Assembly (NCBI GenBank): GCA_019424645.1
Contig: JAHYZB010000074.1
Coordinates: forward strand, 5,113-27,821
Source: Oxalobacter formigenes
GTDB lineage: Bacteria > Pseudomonadota > Gammaproteobacteria > Burkholderiales > Burkholderiaceae_D
Length of the DNA: 22,709 nucleotides
Reading direction: 5' to 3'
The notes under the pieces are model-generated. The model saw only the letters and a list, made by a program, of their open reading frames with translations. It did not search any database and was not told the origin of the DNA. This document shows, piece after piece, positions 14,822 to 22,207 of this stretch. Both the position numbers and the translations under genes were made by a program. Numbering within the stretch: position 1 is the first letter of the stretch; each line of letters begins with the position of its first letter.

Positions 14822-15979
14822 TTAGCGCAAAGTATTGATAAATCGAAGCAAACCGCTAGCCAAATCCTCACGATCTGTCAGTTTTTTGAACCAGTCCGTC
14901 GCGTATTGCCCCCATTGCGAACCAATTTCAGCCGGACTTATCCAGTTCGCCGAAGCGGATTTCTCATTGTTCCTGTCATTGTACCAAGCCCAAAACCGGC
15001 GAATATTATCGGCTGAATCGTTCGGCAAACCGGACAGATACAAGTCGAGAAAAGCATGCAGTTTGACCATATGGGCATCCTTTTCCTGTGGATAAATATG
15101 CCACACAAATGGTCTGGCAGCCCATTGTGCACGGATGAAGGAATCTTCACCCCGAACAAAATTAAAATCGCATGACCATAACAGACGGTCAAAATCATCC
15201 TGTTCGATCATCGGCAAAATCTGAATCGTCAGATTTTCTGCATCAAAACGTGTTCCTTTTATTGCCGTTTTTCCGATGAAGGAACTGACCTGCTCCGTAG
15301 CAACCCCTTCCGGAATCAGGCATAACACCTTATTTCCATTCTTTGAAAAGTTGCTCAAAAGTGAAGCAACGGGCGCATCTGGATAACAGAACAATGACAC
15401 GATCCATTGTTCCGGAGATGCGCTTACACCGAGCTGCGACAAAAAACGGATCGCATTTTGCCGGTCGGCCTGAAAATTTTCACGTTCCGAAACAAGTTGT
15501 TTTTCACGTATCAATCCCCCTGTCCGTTCAGTGAAACCTGGGAAATAAAAATATTTGGTCAGTGGAATCCATGACTGCGGCGAAGGCATCAAATGACTGG
15601 CTTCGACCCAGGACTCGGCAGAGAGGTATTCCAGATTGATCCAGAGAGGTTGAGATTCTTTTTGAGCCATCTGGTAAACGTAGTTCTCTGGCAAGCGTGC
15701 ACCAAATCCTTCAATCACGACTTCGGGAATTTCTTCAGAGGGCAAGACAGGAAACTCTTCCCGCCATAAACGTACATCCACACCACAAACGGTTTGTCTT
15801 TCAAGATCAGAATTGACCCCGGGACTGATCCGTTTCAACACGGAAGGCTTGTCTATCCATAAAGTGACTTGACAGCCATGCTCATTGACAAGCTGGCGTG
15901 CCAGACGCCAGCAGACACCGGCATCGCCGAAATTGTCGATCACCTGACAAAACAGATCGATTCGCAGCGACGATGCCAT
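14822..15979 (-). CDS. earP: EF-P arginine rhamnosyltransferase EarP
   Basis: EarP transfers rhamnose from dTDP-beta-L-rhamnose to Arg32 of EF-P, switching it to full activity. It has a GT-B fold. The 385 residues show the N-terminal motif IDNFGDAGVCWRLARQL (14-30) containing the Asp pair (D15, D19) shown to matter in characterised EarP, INLEYLSAESWVE near 114-126, FFPGF-like YFYFPGFTERTGG (143-155), and the C-terminal dTDP-rhamnose site FVRGEDSFIRAQWAARPFVWHIYPQ around 274-298 with R276 and E278. Length (about 380) is normal. It starts 30 bases after suhB and precedes efp on the same strand; the neighbour efp confirms the function. Only a weak ribosome binding site is visible. Confidence 0.96.
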   Translation of the reverse strand: MASSLRIDLFCQVIDNFGDAGVCWRLARQLVNEHGCQVTLWIDKPSVLKRISPGVNSDLERQTVCGVDVRLWREEFPVLPSEEIPEVVIEGFGARLPENYVYQMAQKESQPLWINLEYLSAESWVEASHLMPSPQSWIPLTKYFYFPGFTERTGGLIREKQLVSERENFQADRQNAIRFLSQLGVSASPEQWIVSLFCYPDAPVASLLSNFSKNGNKVLCLIPEGVATEQVSSFIGKTAIKGTRFDAENLTIQILPMIEQDDFDRLLWSCDFNFVRGEDSFIRAQWAARPFVWHIYPQEKDAHMVKLHAFLDLYLSGLPNDSADNIRRFWAWYNDRNNEKSASANWISPAEIGSQWGQYATDWFKKLTDREDLASGLLRFINTLR

Positions 15980-16009
15980 ATTTCAATGAAGAAGGAAATC
16001 GGGTTAAGC

Positions 16010-16807
16010 TTAAATCGCCGATTGGAGCAAAGGAAGCATCTGGCCGAAAATTCTCGGGCTGCCTGCCACGATATGGCCGGATTTCAGATAACCGGCTTCA
16101 CCGTCGAAATCAGCAACGATACCGCCCGCTTCCGAAACGATCAACGAACCGGCTGCAATGTCCCATATCTTGAGATTCTTTTCAAAATAGCCGTCATAGC
16201 GGCCACAAGCGACATATGCAAGGTCCAGCGCGGCCGATCCAGGACGACGCAAGCCCTGTGAATTCAGGGTCATCACTTCAAACATCCGCAGAAATTCTTT
16301 CAGCGCCTTTTCGTCTTTATTACGATTGGCAAAACCGGTGCCGATCAGGGCTTTGGACAGGCGGTCGGTCTTGCTGACGCGGATACGCTTGTTATTGAGG
16401 AATGCACCACCGCCTTTAGACGCAGTAAACAAATCGTTATGGACCGGATCGTAAATCACGGCTTGCGTGATGATTCCCTTCTGTTGCAGGGCAATTGAAA
16501 TACAGTATGCCGGGAACTGATGCATAAAATTGGTCGTACCATCCAGCGGATCGATAATCCAGACGTTTTCGCTTTCATCATTCAGATTGTTCGAACCACC
16601 CGATTCCTCGGCCAGAACGGCATGGGTCGGATAAGCCGATATCAGGACATCGATAATGGCTTCTTCCGCGGCTTTATCGACTTCAGTCACATAATCGTTT
16701 GGCGCTTTTTGTTCTACCTGAATCTGTTCGAGATCGAACGATGCGCGATTGATAATCGTAGCGGCACGACGGGCGGCTCTGACCGCCGTGTTAAGCATTG
16801 GTTGCAT
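16010..16807 (-). CDS. suhB: Inositol-1-monophosphatase SuhB
   Basis: It is a Mg-dependent phosphatase acting on inositol-1-phosphate and similar substrates; in E. coli SuhB also joins the rRNA transcription antitermination complex. The 265 residues carry the metal-site motifs AEESG (66-70), IDPLDGTTNF (85-94) and WDIAAGSLIVSEAGG (215-229), as in SuhB/IMPase. The start MQPMLNTAVRAARRA mirrors E. coli SuhB, so I chose ATG 16807, preceded by GGAAG; an open frame up to 16888 is not needed. It is divergent from trmJ, the same neighbourhood as in E. coli. It is followed 30 bases later by earP, so suhB-earP may be cotranscribed. Confidence 0.95.
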   Translation of the reverse strand: MQPMLNTAVRAARRAATIINRASFDLEQIQVEQKAPNDYVTEVDKAAEEAIIDVLISAYPTHAVLAEESGGSNNLNDESENVWIIDPLDGTTNFMHQFPAYCISIALQQKGIITQAVIYDPVHNDLFTASKGGGAFLNNKRIRVSKTDRLSKALIGTGFANRNKDEKALKEFLRMFEVMTLNSQGLRRPGSAALDLAYVACGRYDGYFEKNLKIWDIAAGSLIVSEAGGIVADFDGEAGYLKSGHIVAGSPRIFGQMLPLLQSAI

Positions 16808-16952
16808 AGTGCTTCCGTAAAAAGGCGACAACACGCATATCGGAAAATCCGGGGCGGTGTCATAATAAACAATTAGAAAATCGGACAAACAAAGAACCGG
16901 ACTTTATTGTAGTCGATTTGAATACTTTGTTTCCCAAAACCTGATATTGTAA

Positions 16953-17726
16953 ATGAACCAGCGAAAAACCGACACATCCGTTTTTTCAAGTTTGCGTTTT
17001 ATATTAGTCGGAACCAGCCATCCCGGCAATGTGGGCGCTGCCGCCCGGGCCATCAAGACAATGGGATTTTCCCGTCTTGTCCTCGTCAAACCCCGTTTTG
17101 AAGACGTTTTGACGCAGGAAGAAGCCATTGCATTCGCCAGTGGCGCACAGGACATTCTCGAAAATGCCGTTATTGTCGACACACTGGAAGAAGCCTTGCA
17201 GGATTGCCATTTTGCTGCAGCCCTTTCCGCCCGGCTTCGGGAATTCTCCCCTCCGATCCTTACTCCGAGACAATTTTCCGACACTATCCTGACAGGCGAG
17301 CATGCCAATTGTGCGCTGGTATTCGGAAGCGAACGCTACGGTCTTTCGAACGAAGACGTTGAACAATGCCATGCCCTGATCAACATTCCGGCCAATCCGG
17401 AGTACAGTTCCCTGAATCTGGCACAGGCCATCCAGATCTTGGCCTATGAATGTCGAATGGCTATCCTCAACAGCGAAAATCTGCCTAAACATGACGAAAA
17501 CATCGGCTTTCACGGAGAATCTGCTTCCGTCGATCAGATCAACGGGATGTTTACCCATCTCGAAACGGCACTGACGACTATCGGTTTCCTGAATCCGGAC
17601 AACCCAAAAAAACTGATGCCACGGCTGAGAAGACTCTTCTCGCGTTCCATTCTGGAAACGGAAGAAGTCAATATATTGAGAGGAATTGCCCGGCAGATTG
17701 AGAAACAATCCACCGGTAAAAAATGA
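16953..17726 (+). CDS. trmJ: tRNA (cytidine/uridine-32-2'-O)-methyltransferase TrmJ
   Basis: It methylates the ribose of nucleotide 32 in the anticodon loop of certain tRNAs using S-adenosylmethionine, as a SPOUT-fold dimer. In 257 residues I see motif 1 TSHPGNVGAAARAIKTMG (21-38), the knot region LVFGSERYGLSNEDV (122-136) and IPANPEYSSLNLAQA (145-159), the three conserved blocks of this family, and a C-terminal helical extension of about 90 residues typical of TrmJ. No Shine-Dalgarno sequence precedes the ATG at 16953 (upstream CTGATATTGTAA), yet the conserved block begins 20 residues in, so no later start fits. It converges on lexA with only 17 bases between stops and no visible terminator. 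Confidence 0.94.
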   Translation: MNQRKTDTSVFSSLRFILVGTSHPGNVGAAARAIKTMGFSRLVLVKPRFEDVLTQEEAIAFASGAQDILENAVIVDTLEEALQDCHFAAALSARLREFSPPILTPRQFSDTILTGEHANCALVFGSERYGLSNEDVEQCHALINIPANPEYSSLNLAQAIQILAYECRMAILNSENLPKHDENIGFHGESASVDQINGMFTHLETALTTIGFLNPDNPKKLMPRLRRLFSRSILETEEVNILRGIARQIEKQSTGKK

Positions 17727-17743
17727 ATGTTTGATGGAAAATC

Positions 17744-18382
17744 CTATTGCCAGGTGCGCAAAAGACCGACAACAAGCCCTTCTATCTGAAAATTGTCGGA
17801 TTCCCTGTTGACCTTGATCGGAGCGAAATCAGGATTTTCCGAAATCAGTTCAACGGACTGGCCGACCTTTTTAAAACGTTTGACCGTAACGTCGTCACCC
17901 AGACGTGCCACGACAATCTGGCCATCGCGCGCTTTTTCCGTTTTTTTCACGGCGATCAGATCACCTTCAAGAATTCCGATATCGCGCATAGACAGGCCGC
18001 GCACTTTCAACAGATAGTCCGGCTTGTCACTAAAGAGTGCCGGATCAAGCTGGTAATTCTTTTCAATATGTTCCTGCGCCAGAATCGGCGAGCCCGCGGC
18101 AACACGACCGACGAGGGGCACTGAATATTGCAGCTGGTTTTCACGCGCGATAAAGGGAACCCCGACATCTGTCTGAACCAGACGGATGCCACGTGAAATC
18201 CCTGGCACCATTTCAATGACGCCCTTGCGGGCCAGAGCCTGCAAATGCTCTTCCGCGGCATTGACAGATTTGAAACCCAGTTCAGCTGCGATTTCAGCAC
18301 GAGTGGGAGGAAATCCCGTCTGATCAATCGATCTGGCAATAAGATCCAGAATTTCCTGTTGACGGACAGTAAGTTTGATCAT
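17744..18382 (-). CDS. lexA: LexA SOS repressor
   Basis: LexA represses DNA-damage genes until RecA filaments trigger self-cleavage. The 212 residues have an N-terminal winged helix (TVRQQEILDLI, PPTRAEIAAELGFKS, AEEHLQALARKGVIE; about 1-65), the cleavage site VAAG with Ala96-Gly97, and the S24 protease domain with catalytic Ser131 (GLSMRD) and Lys168 (VTVKRF). Everything required for autocleavage is present. Helix 3 (SVNAAEEHLQAL) matches the class binding CTGT-N8-ACAG. The ATG at 18382 has GAGG 7 bases upstream. Two LexA boxes overlap its promoter region, so it is autoregulated. It diverges from the rpsF operon. Confidence 0.97.
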   Translation of the reverse strand: MIKLTVRQQEILDLIARSIDQTGFPPTRAEIAAELGFKSVNAAEEHLQALARKGVIEMVPGISRGIRLVQTDVGVPFIARENQLQYSVPLVGRVAAGSPILAQEHIEKNYQLDPALFSDKPDYLLKVRGLSMRDIGILEGDLIAVKKTEKARDGQIVVARLGDDVTVKRFKKVGQSVELISENPDFAPIKVNRESDNFQIEGLVVGLLRTWQ

Positions 18383-18412
18383 AGGCGCCTCACTCGAAAA
18401 AATCGGATTAAA

Positions 18413-18428
18413 CTGTATATTTTTATAG
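18413..18428 (-). promoter_or_regulatory. LexA box 1 of lexA
   Basis: CTGTATATTTTTATAG fits the CTGT-N8-ACAG operator with one mismatch (ATAG). It lies 30 bases before the lexA start and overlaps a TATAAA -10-like element on the minus strand. Confidence 0.75.
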
Positions 18429-18429
18429 T

Positions 18430-18445
18430 CTGTTAATTTAACCAG
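18430..18445 (-). promoter_or_regulatory. LexA box 2 of lexA
   Basis: CTGTTAATTTAACCAG fits CTGT-N8-ACAG with one mismatch (CCAG) and is itself nearly palindromic. Its centre is 17 bp from that of box 1, so two LexA dimers could sit side by side. Confidence 0.75.
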
Positions 18446-18530
18446 TATTTTCAGTTTGAATCAATAACCACAATCAAACATTCCGATTCTTTTATGCCAC
18501 ACTGACAAAGCTTTAATTAACAACAGGATA

Positions 18531-18559
18531 TTGCACTAAAGCCTTGTCCGAAGTAAAAT
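18531..18559 (+). promoter_or_regulatory. Promoter of the rpsF operon
   Basis: TTGCAC (18531-18536), a 17-base spacer and TAAAAT (18554-18559) make a good sigma-70 promoter. Transcription should start near 18566, leaving a leader of about 68 bases before rpsF. Confidence 0.75.
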
Positions 18560-18575
18560 AGCTGGTTTTCTTCTT

Positions 18576-18603
18576 CCTGCACCTGACTTGACGCCGGGGC
18601 AGG
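18576..18603 (+). promoter_or_regulatory. rpsF leader hairpin, possible S6:S18 autoregulatory site
   Basis: CCTGC (18576-18580) and GCAGG (18599-18603) close a stem whose interior contains a CCGGG stretch. Leaders of rpsF in many bacteria carry a small RNA motif with a conserved CCG that binds the S6:S18 complex. Position and the CCG fit; I could not confirm the fold. Confidence 0.35.
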
Positions 18604-18633
18604 CTATTTTATTAATGTCCATAAGGAGCATAC

Positions 18634-18999
18634 ATGCGTCACTATGAAATCGTATTTATCGTTCATCCGGACCAGAGCGAACAGGTTCCGGCCATGATCG
18701 AACGTTACAAAAACAGTGTAACGACCCGCGGCGGCAAAATCCATCGCGTCGAAGACTGGGGCCGCCGTCAACTGGCTTACATGATCAACAAATTCGCCAA
18801 GGCTCACTACGTATTGATGAACATCGAATGCGACGGTGAAACACTGAACGAACTGGAAACCGCATTCAAATTCAACGATGCCATTTTGCGTCATCTGACT
18901 GTCAAAATGAAACATGCTGAAACCGGTCCTTCTCCAATGATGAAATCAGCTCAGAAAGAGGAAGCTCCAAAAGCTGCCGCTGAACAGGCTTCCGCCTGA
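18634..18999 (+). CDS. rpsF: 30S ribosomal protein S6
   Basis: S6 binds the central domain of 16S rRNA together with S18. The 121 residues begin MRHYEIVFIVHPDQSEQVP, the usual first strand and helix, and include GGKIHRVEDWGRRQLAYMINK, the conserved segment contacting S18, then AHYVLMNIECDGETLNELE. The last 25 residues are an Ala/Glu/Lys-rich flexible tail, as is common. AAGGAG lies 6 bases before the ATG. It is the first gene of rpsF-priB-rpsR-rplI, with its promoter and a possible regulatory leader just upstream. Confidence 0.98.
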   Translation: MRHYEIVFIVHPDQSEQVPAMIERYKNSVTTRGGKIHRVEDWGRRQLAYMINKFAKAHYVLMNIECDGETLNELETAFKFNDAILRHLTVKMKHAETGPSPMMKSAQKEEAPKAAAEQASA

Positions 19000-19030
19000 T
19001 TGAAAAATTGAAAAACGACAGGAGACCTGA

Positions 19031-19333
19031 CTGAACCCTGAAAACCATTTTCATCTGATTGCCAGACCGATTGAACGTGAATCGATCCGTTACACACCAG
19101 CTGGCATTCCTGTGATCTCCGCCCGATTGTGGCACCGCTCGCAGCAGATGGAATCAGGAACGAACCGGAACGTGGAATTCGAAATGCCTGCCATCGCTAT
19201 TGGCGACATTTCAAAAGAATTTGAAAAACTGTCCTCCGATTCTTTCTATCTTTTCAAGGGATTTATGGCAACCAAAAGCCTGAAAAGCAGAAGTCTCGTG
19301 TTTCACATAACCGGCATTTCATCAATTGAATAG
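19031..19333 (+). CDS. priB: Primosomal replication protein PriB, apparently with a CTG start
   Basis: PriB is a small OB-fold single-strand-DNA-binding protein that helps PriA restart stalled replication forks. The 100-residue frame reads HFHLIARPIERESIRYTPAG (6-25), the conserved first strands, then EFEMPAIAIGDI and GFMATKSLKSRSLVFHITG at the C terminus, matching betaproteobacterial PriB. The frame opens directly after a TGA (19028-19030) and has no ATG, GTG or TTG until GTG 19112, which would cut off the first 27 residues of the OB fold. CTG at 19031 is the first codon after the stop and sits 6 bases after AGGAG (19020-19024), so I take it as the start. Position between rpsF and rpsR is the standard place for priB. 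Confidence 0.85.
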   Translation: MNPENHFHLIARPIERESIRYTPAGIPVISARLWHRSQQMESGTNRNVEFEMPAIAIGDISKEFEKLSSDSFYLFKGFMATKSLKSRSLVFHITGISSIE

Positions 19334-19362
19334 TCCAAACCTTTTACATACAGGAGCCGAAA

Positions 19363-19647
19363 ATGGCATTTGGTAAAAAATTTGACAAGAACAAAAACAA
19401 AGATAAACGCAAACAGCAAAACCCTTTGTTCAAACGTAAGAAATTCTGCCGCTTCACCGCTGCAGGCGTAGAACAGATCGATTACAAAGATATCGATACC
19501 CTGAAAGATTTCATCCAGGAAAACTGCAAGATCATGCCAGCACGTCTGACAGGAACCAAGGCACATTACCAACGTCAGGTTGACACCGCAATCAAACGCG
19601 CCCGTTTCCTGGCCCTGCTGCCATACACTTCCCTGCATTCCGCCTGA
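19363..19647 (+). CDS. rpsR: 30S ribosomal protein S18
   Basis: S18 pairs with S6 on the 30S platform. The 94 residues have a lysine-rich N-terminal extension (KKFDKNKNKDKRKQ), then KRKKFCRFTAAGVEQIDYKD, the conserved KILPxRxTG-like segment KIMPARLTGTKAHYQRQ, and TAIKRARFLALLPYT, the family's C-terminal signature. The N-terminal extension is longer than in E. coli but common in betaproteobacteria. CAGGAG precedes the ATG by 7 bases. It is third in the rpsF operon. Confidence 0.98.
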   Translation: MAFGKKFDKNKNKDKRKQQNPLFKRKKFCRFTAAGVEQIDYKDIDTLKDFIQENCKIMPARLTGTKAHYQRQVDTAIKRARFLALLPYTSLHSA

Positions 19648-19684
19648 TCGTTGACGGATAATCTAAAGAATACTGGAGAAAAAC

Positions 19685-20137
19685 ATGCAAGTTATTTTGA
19701 TGGAAAAAGTCGGCAATCTCGGTAACCTTGGCGAAATCGTCAAAGTGAAAGACGGATATGCCCGCAATTATCTGATCCCGCAACGTATGGCTCGCCGTGC
19801 AACACAGGCTGCCATCGAGGAATTCGAAGCAAAACGCGCTGAACTGGAAAAAGCTGCCGCTGAAAAACTGGCTGCTGCACAGGTACAGGGCGAAAAAATG
19901 GATGGACTGACCGTTCAGATCCTGCAAAAATCCGGTGTTGATGGCCGTCTGTTCGGTTCCGTCACCAACTTCGACATTGCAGAAGCATTGACCAAACAGG
20001 GCTTTGACATTCACAAGGCTCAGGTTCGTCTGCCAGAAGGTCCATTCAAGACCGTCGGCGACTTCCCTGTTGCAATCGCTATCCATTCTGACGTTGTTGT
20101 CGACATCACCGTTTCCGTCCTCGGCGAACACGTTTGA
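19685..20137 (+). CDS. rplI: 50S ribosomal protein L9
   Basis: L9 is an elongated two-domain protein reaching out from the base of the L1 stalk. The 150 residues start MQVILMEKVGNLGNLGEIVKVKDGYARN; the N-terminal domain (1-50) carries the rRNA-binding signature GNLGxIVxVKxGYARNYLIPQ. A long alpha helix rich in Ala/Glu/Lys (about 40-75) links to the C-terminal domain containing DGRLFGSVTNFDIAEAL. Length is standard. GGAGA precedes the ATG. It is the last gene of the operon, ending at a strong terminator. Confidence 0.98.
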   Translation: MQVILMEKVGNLGNLGEIVKVKDGYARNYLIPQRMARRATQAAIEEFEAKRAELEKAAAEKLAAAQVQGEKMDGLTVQILQKSGVDGRLFGSVTNFDIAEALTKQGFDIHKAQVRLPEGPFKTVGDFPVAIAIHSDVVVDITVSVLGEHV

Positions 20138-20154
20138 TTCGAACCCGCGTTCAA

Positions 20155-20188
20155 TAAAAAATCCCGGACGATGTCCGGGATTTTTTTT
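20155..20188 (+). terminator. Terminator of the rpsF-rplI operon
   Basis: A perfect 14-bp stem, AAAAAATCCCGGAC and GTCCGGGATTTTTT, has a 3-base loop and extra T. It begins about 18 bases after the rplI stop. Confidence 0.95.
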
Positions 20189-20255
20189 GCCTCCTTACCT
20201 GTTCACTCCGTATCTAAACCAAGACATTCCATTTTTCAAAGCAAGAAAACGCCAT

Positions 20256-20293
20256 AAAAAAACGGCAGGCTCTTTGACAAGCCTGCCGTTTTA
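20256..20293 (-). terminator. Terminator of the universal stress protein gene
   Basis: AAAACGGCAGGCT and AGCCTGCCGTTTT form a perfect 13-bp stem with an 8-base loop; on the minus strand it runs into seven T. It lies about 15 bases after the gene's stop and faces the rplI terminator. Confidence 0.93.
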
Positions 20294-20308
20294 CCTGAAT
20301 TGAAACGC

Positions 20309-20767
20309 TTATTTTTTCTTCTTCATATGATGAACCAGAACCGGGATCTGACAGAGATTCAGCACTTTGGTCGTCACGCTGCCCAACAGAAGTTGTCCCA
20401 GACCGGAACGGCCATGGGAACCCATAAAGATCAGATCACATTGTTGTTCCGTTGCCGCATCGGCAATCGCTGAACCGGCGGTATTGGAAAACAGGATCAT
20501 GCTGGTAAATTTCACACCCGCTTTTTCGGCCGCTTCCTTCATCGGCTGGAGATATTCCATACCGACCTTGCGCATCAGGGCATCGTATTCTTCTTCGATC
20601 GGATAAGTCGGCGGAATGATTTCAACGTAAACCGGATATTGGTATTCCGGTGCAACATAGACACCGATCACTTCGGACTTGTTGTCGGCGGCAAAAGCGA
20701 TACCTTCCAGTGCAGCGGCCGTAGAAGGATCCGAACCGTCGGTCGGAATCATGATTTTATTGAACAT
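20309..20767 (-). CDS. Universal stress protein (UspA family, ATP-binding type)
   Basis: UspA-family proteins accumulate during starvation and stress; the precise role is not predictable from sequence. The 152 residues start MFNKIMIPTDGSDPS, with the conserved Asp of the nucleotide site, and end with the ATP-binding loop GSHGRSGLGQLLLGSVT (GxxGx9GS/T), so this is the ATP-binding subclass. The insertion YQYPVYVEIIPPTYPIEEEY after strand 2 is larger than in minimal family members. The ATG at 20767 has GGGGAG 6 bases before; a TTG seven codons earlier is in frame but overlaps that site. It follows hom on the same strand after 104 bases but has a candidate promoter of its own, so it is probably independently expressed. 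Confidence 0.92.
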   Translation of the reverse strand: MFNKIMIPTDGSDPSTAAALEGIAFAADNKSEVIGVYVAPEYQYPVYVEIIPPTYPIEEEYDALMRKVGMEYLQPMKEAAEKAGVKFTSMILFSNTAGSAIADAATEQQCDLIFMGSHGRSGLGQLLLGSVTTKVLNLCQIPVLVHHMKKKK

Positions 20768-20804
20768 AGCGATCTCCCCTGGGAACAACCAGCATTTTTA
20801 ATAT

Positions 20805-20833
20805 TATTTATCGAACTTTGACGCTATCGACAA
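20805..20833 (-). promoter_or_regulatory. Candidate promoter of the universal stress protein gene
   Basis: On the minus strand TTGTCG (plus 20828-20833), a 17-base spacer and TAAATA (plus 20805-20810) lie about 38 bases before the start codon. Confidence 0.45.
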
Positions 20834-20871
20834 AACAGCCCCTTCATCCATAGACTAAATTAAGAATCGGA

Positions 20872-22182
20872 TTACATCAATTCTTCAAGTCGTATTTTTG
20901 TTACTTTTCCCATGACCGTCGACAGATTTTCCACTTTTTCTATCGCAGCATCCATATTTTTCTCCTGAGTCAGATGCGTCAGGATAATGATATCGACCAG
21001 TGTTTCTCCTTCCATCGGTTCCTTTTGCAGGAAAGCGTCAATGGAAATATTGAGGTCGGCCAGAATACGGGTAATTTCCGCCAGCACACCCGGCTGGTCC
21101 TTGACTTGCAGTCGCAAGTAATAACTCGTCGTCACTTCGGACATCGGCAGAACCGGCGTATTTTTCATCGCATCCGGCTGGAATGCCAGTGGTGGGACAC
21201 GATGTTCCGGATTGACCGATTCCAGACGGGCGATATCGACCAGATCGGCGATCACGGCTGAGGCTGTCGGTTCGGAACCGGCTCCCTTGCCATAATACAG
21301 TGTAGCGCCAACCGCATCGCTATTGACCAGCACGGCATTCATCGCGCCTTCCACATTTGCAATCAATTTCTTGGCCGGAATCAGGGTCGGATGAACGCGT
21401 AATTCAATCCCGTTTGGCATACGCTTGGTAATACCAAGCAATTTGATTCGATAGCCCAGCTGTTCCGCATACTTGATATCGATGGCATTGAGCTTGTTGA
21501 TACCTTCGACGTGCGCCTTGTTGAACTGGACAGGAATGCCGAAAGCCAGAGCGGACATGATCGTCACTTTATGGGCAGCGTCATAACCTTCAATATCGAA
21601 AGTCGGATCGGCTTCGGCGTAACCCAGTTCCTGCGCTTCTTTCAGGACAGTATCGAAATCCAGCCCCTTTTCCCGCATTTCGGAGAGGATGAAATTGGTC
21701 GTACCATTGATGATGCCGGCAATCCATTCGATCCGGTTAGCCGTCAGGCCTTCACGCAGTGCCTTGATGATCGGAATGCCACCGGCAACTGCTGCCTCGA
21801 AGGCGACAATAACTTTCTTTTCCTGAGCCGCCTGAAAAATTTCATTGCCGTGCAAGGCCAGCAAGGCCTTGTTGGCGGTAACGACATGTTTTCCGTTGGC
21901 AATCGCTTTCAAAACGAAGTCTTTGGCAACGTCATAGCCGCCGATCAGTTCAACGACAATGTCGATATCCGGATTGGTGACGACCAGATTGCCATCGGAA
22001 ACGACTTCACAATCATCCCCGACGATTTTCCGTGCCCTTTCGACGTCACGGTCGGCAACCATGGCGACTTCAATACCACGACCGGCACGACCCCGGATTT
22101 CTTTCTGGTTGCGCTTCAAAACATTGAACGTACCGGAACCGACGGTTCCCAATCCCAAAATTCCAACTTTTACAGGCTTCAT
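20872..22182 (-). CDS. hom: Homoserine dehydrogenase
   Basis: It reduces aspartate semialdehyde to homoserine with NAD(P)H, the branch point to threonine and methionine. The 436 residues have the Rossmann motif GILGLGTVGSG (8-18), VVELIGGYDVAKDFV, HVVTANKALLALHG with the conserved Lys, the catalytic region INGTTNFIL and GYAEADPTFDIEGYDAAHK, and a C-terminal ACT domain (about 350-430: LRLQVKDQPGVLAEITRIL) that mediates threonine feedback in this class. It is monofunctional, without a kinase domain. AAGGA precedes the ATG at 22182. It starts 25 bases after alaA on the same strand, so the two are probably cotranscribed. thrC, which often follows hom in betaproteobacteria, is absent here; a stress protein gene follows instead. 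Confidence 0.97.
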   Translation of the reverse strand: MKPVKVGILGLGTVGSGTFNVLKRNQKEIRGRAGRGIEVAMVADRDVERARKIVGDDCEVVSDGNLVVTNPDIDIVVELIGGYDVAKDFVLKAIANGKHVVTANKALLALHGNEIFQAAQEKKVIVAFEAAVAGGIPIIKALREGLTANRIEWIAGIINGTTNFILSEMREKGLDFDTVLKEAQELGYAEADPTFDIEGYDAAHKVTIMSALAFGIPVQFNKAHVEGINKLNAIDIKYAEQLGYRIKLLGITKRMPNGIELRVHPTLIPAKKLIANVEGAMNAVLVNSDAVGATLYYGKGAGSEPTASAVIADLVDIARLESVNPEHRVPPLAFQPDAMKNTPVLPMSEVTTSYYLRLQVKDQPGVLAEITRILADLNISIDAFLQKEPMEGETLVDIIILTHLTQEKNMDAAIEKVENLSTVMGKVTKIRLEELM

Positions 22183-22207
22183 ATTTCCTTGATGAATAAA
22201 TAAAGTC

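Noticed and set aside
18511..18526. Third possible LexA box, CTTT-N8-ACAG, upstream of the rpsF promoter
   Set aside because: The strongly conserved CTGT half has a mismatch and SOS control of ribosomal protein genes is not expected.
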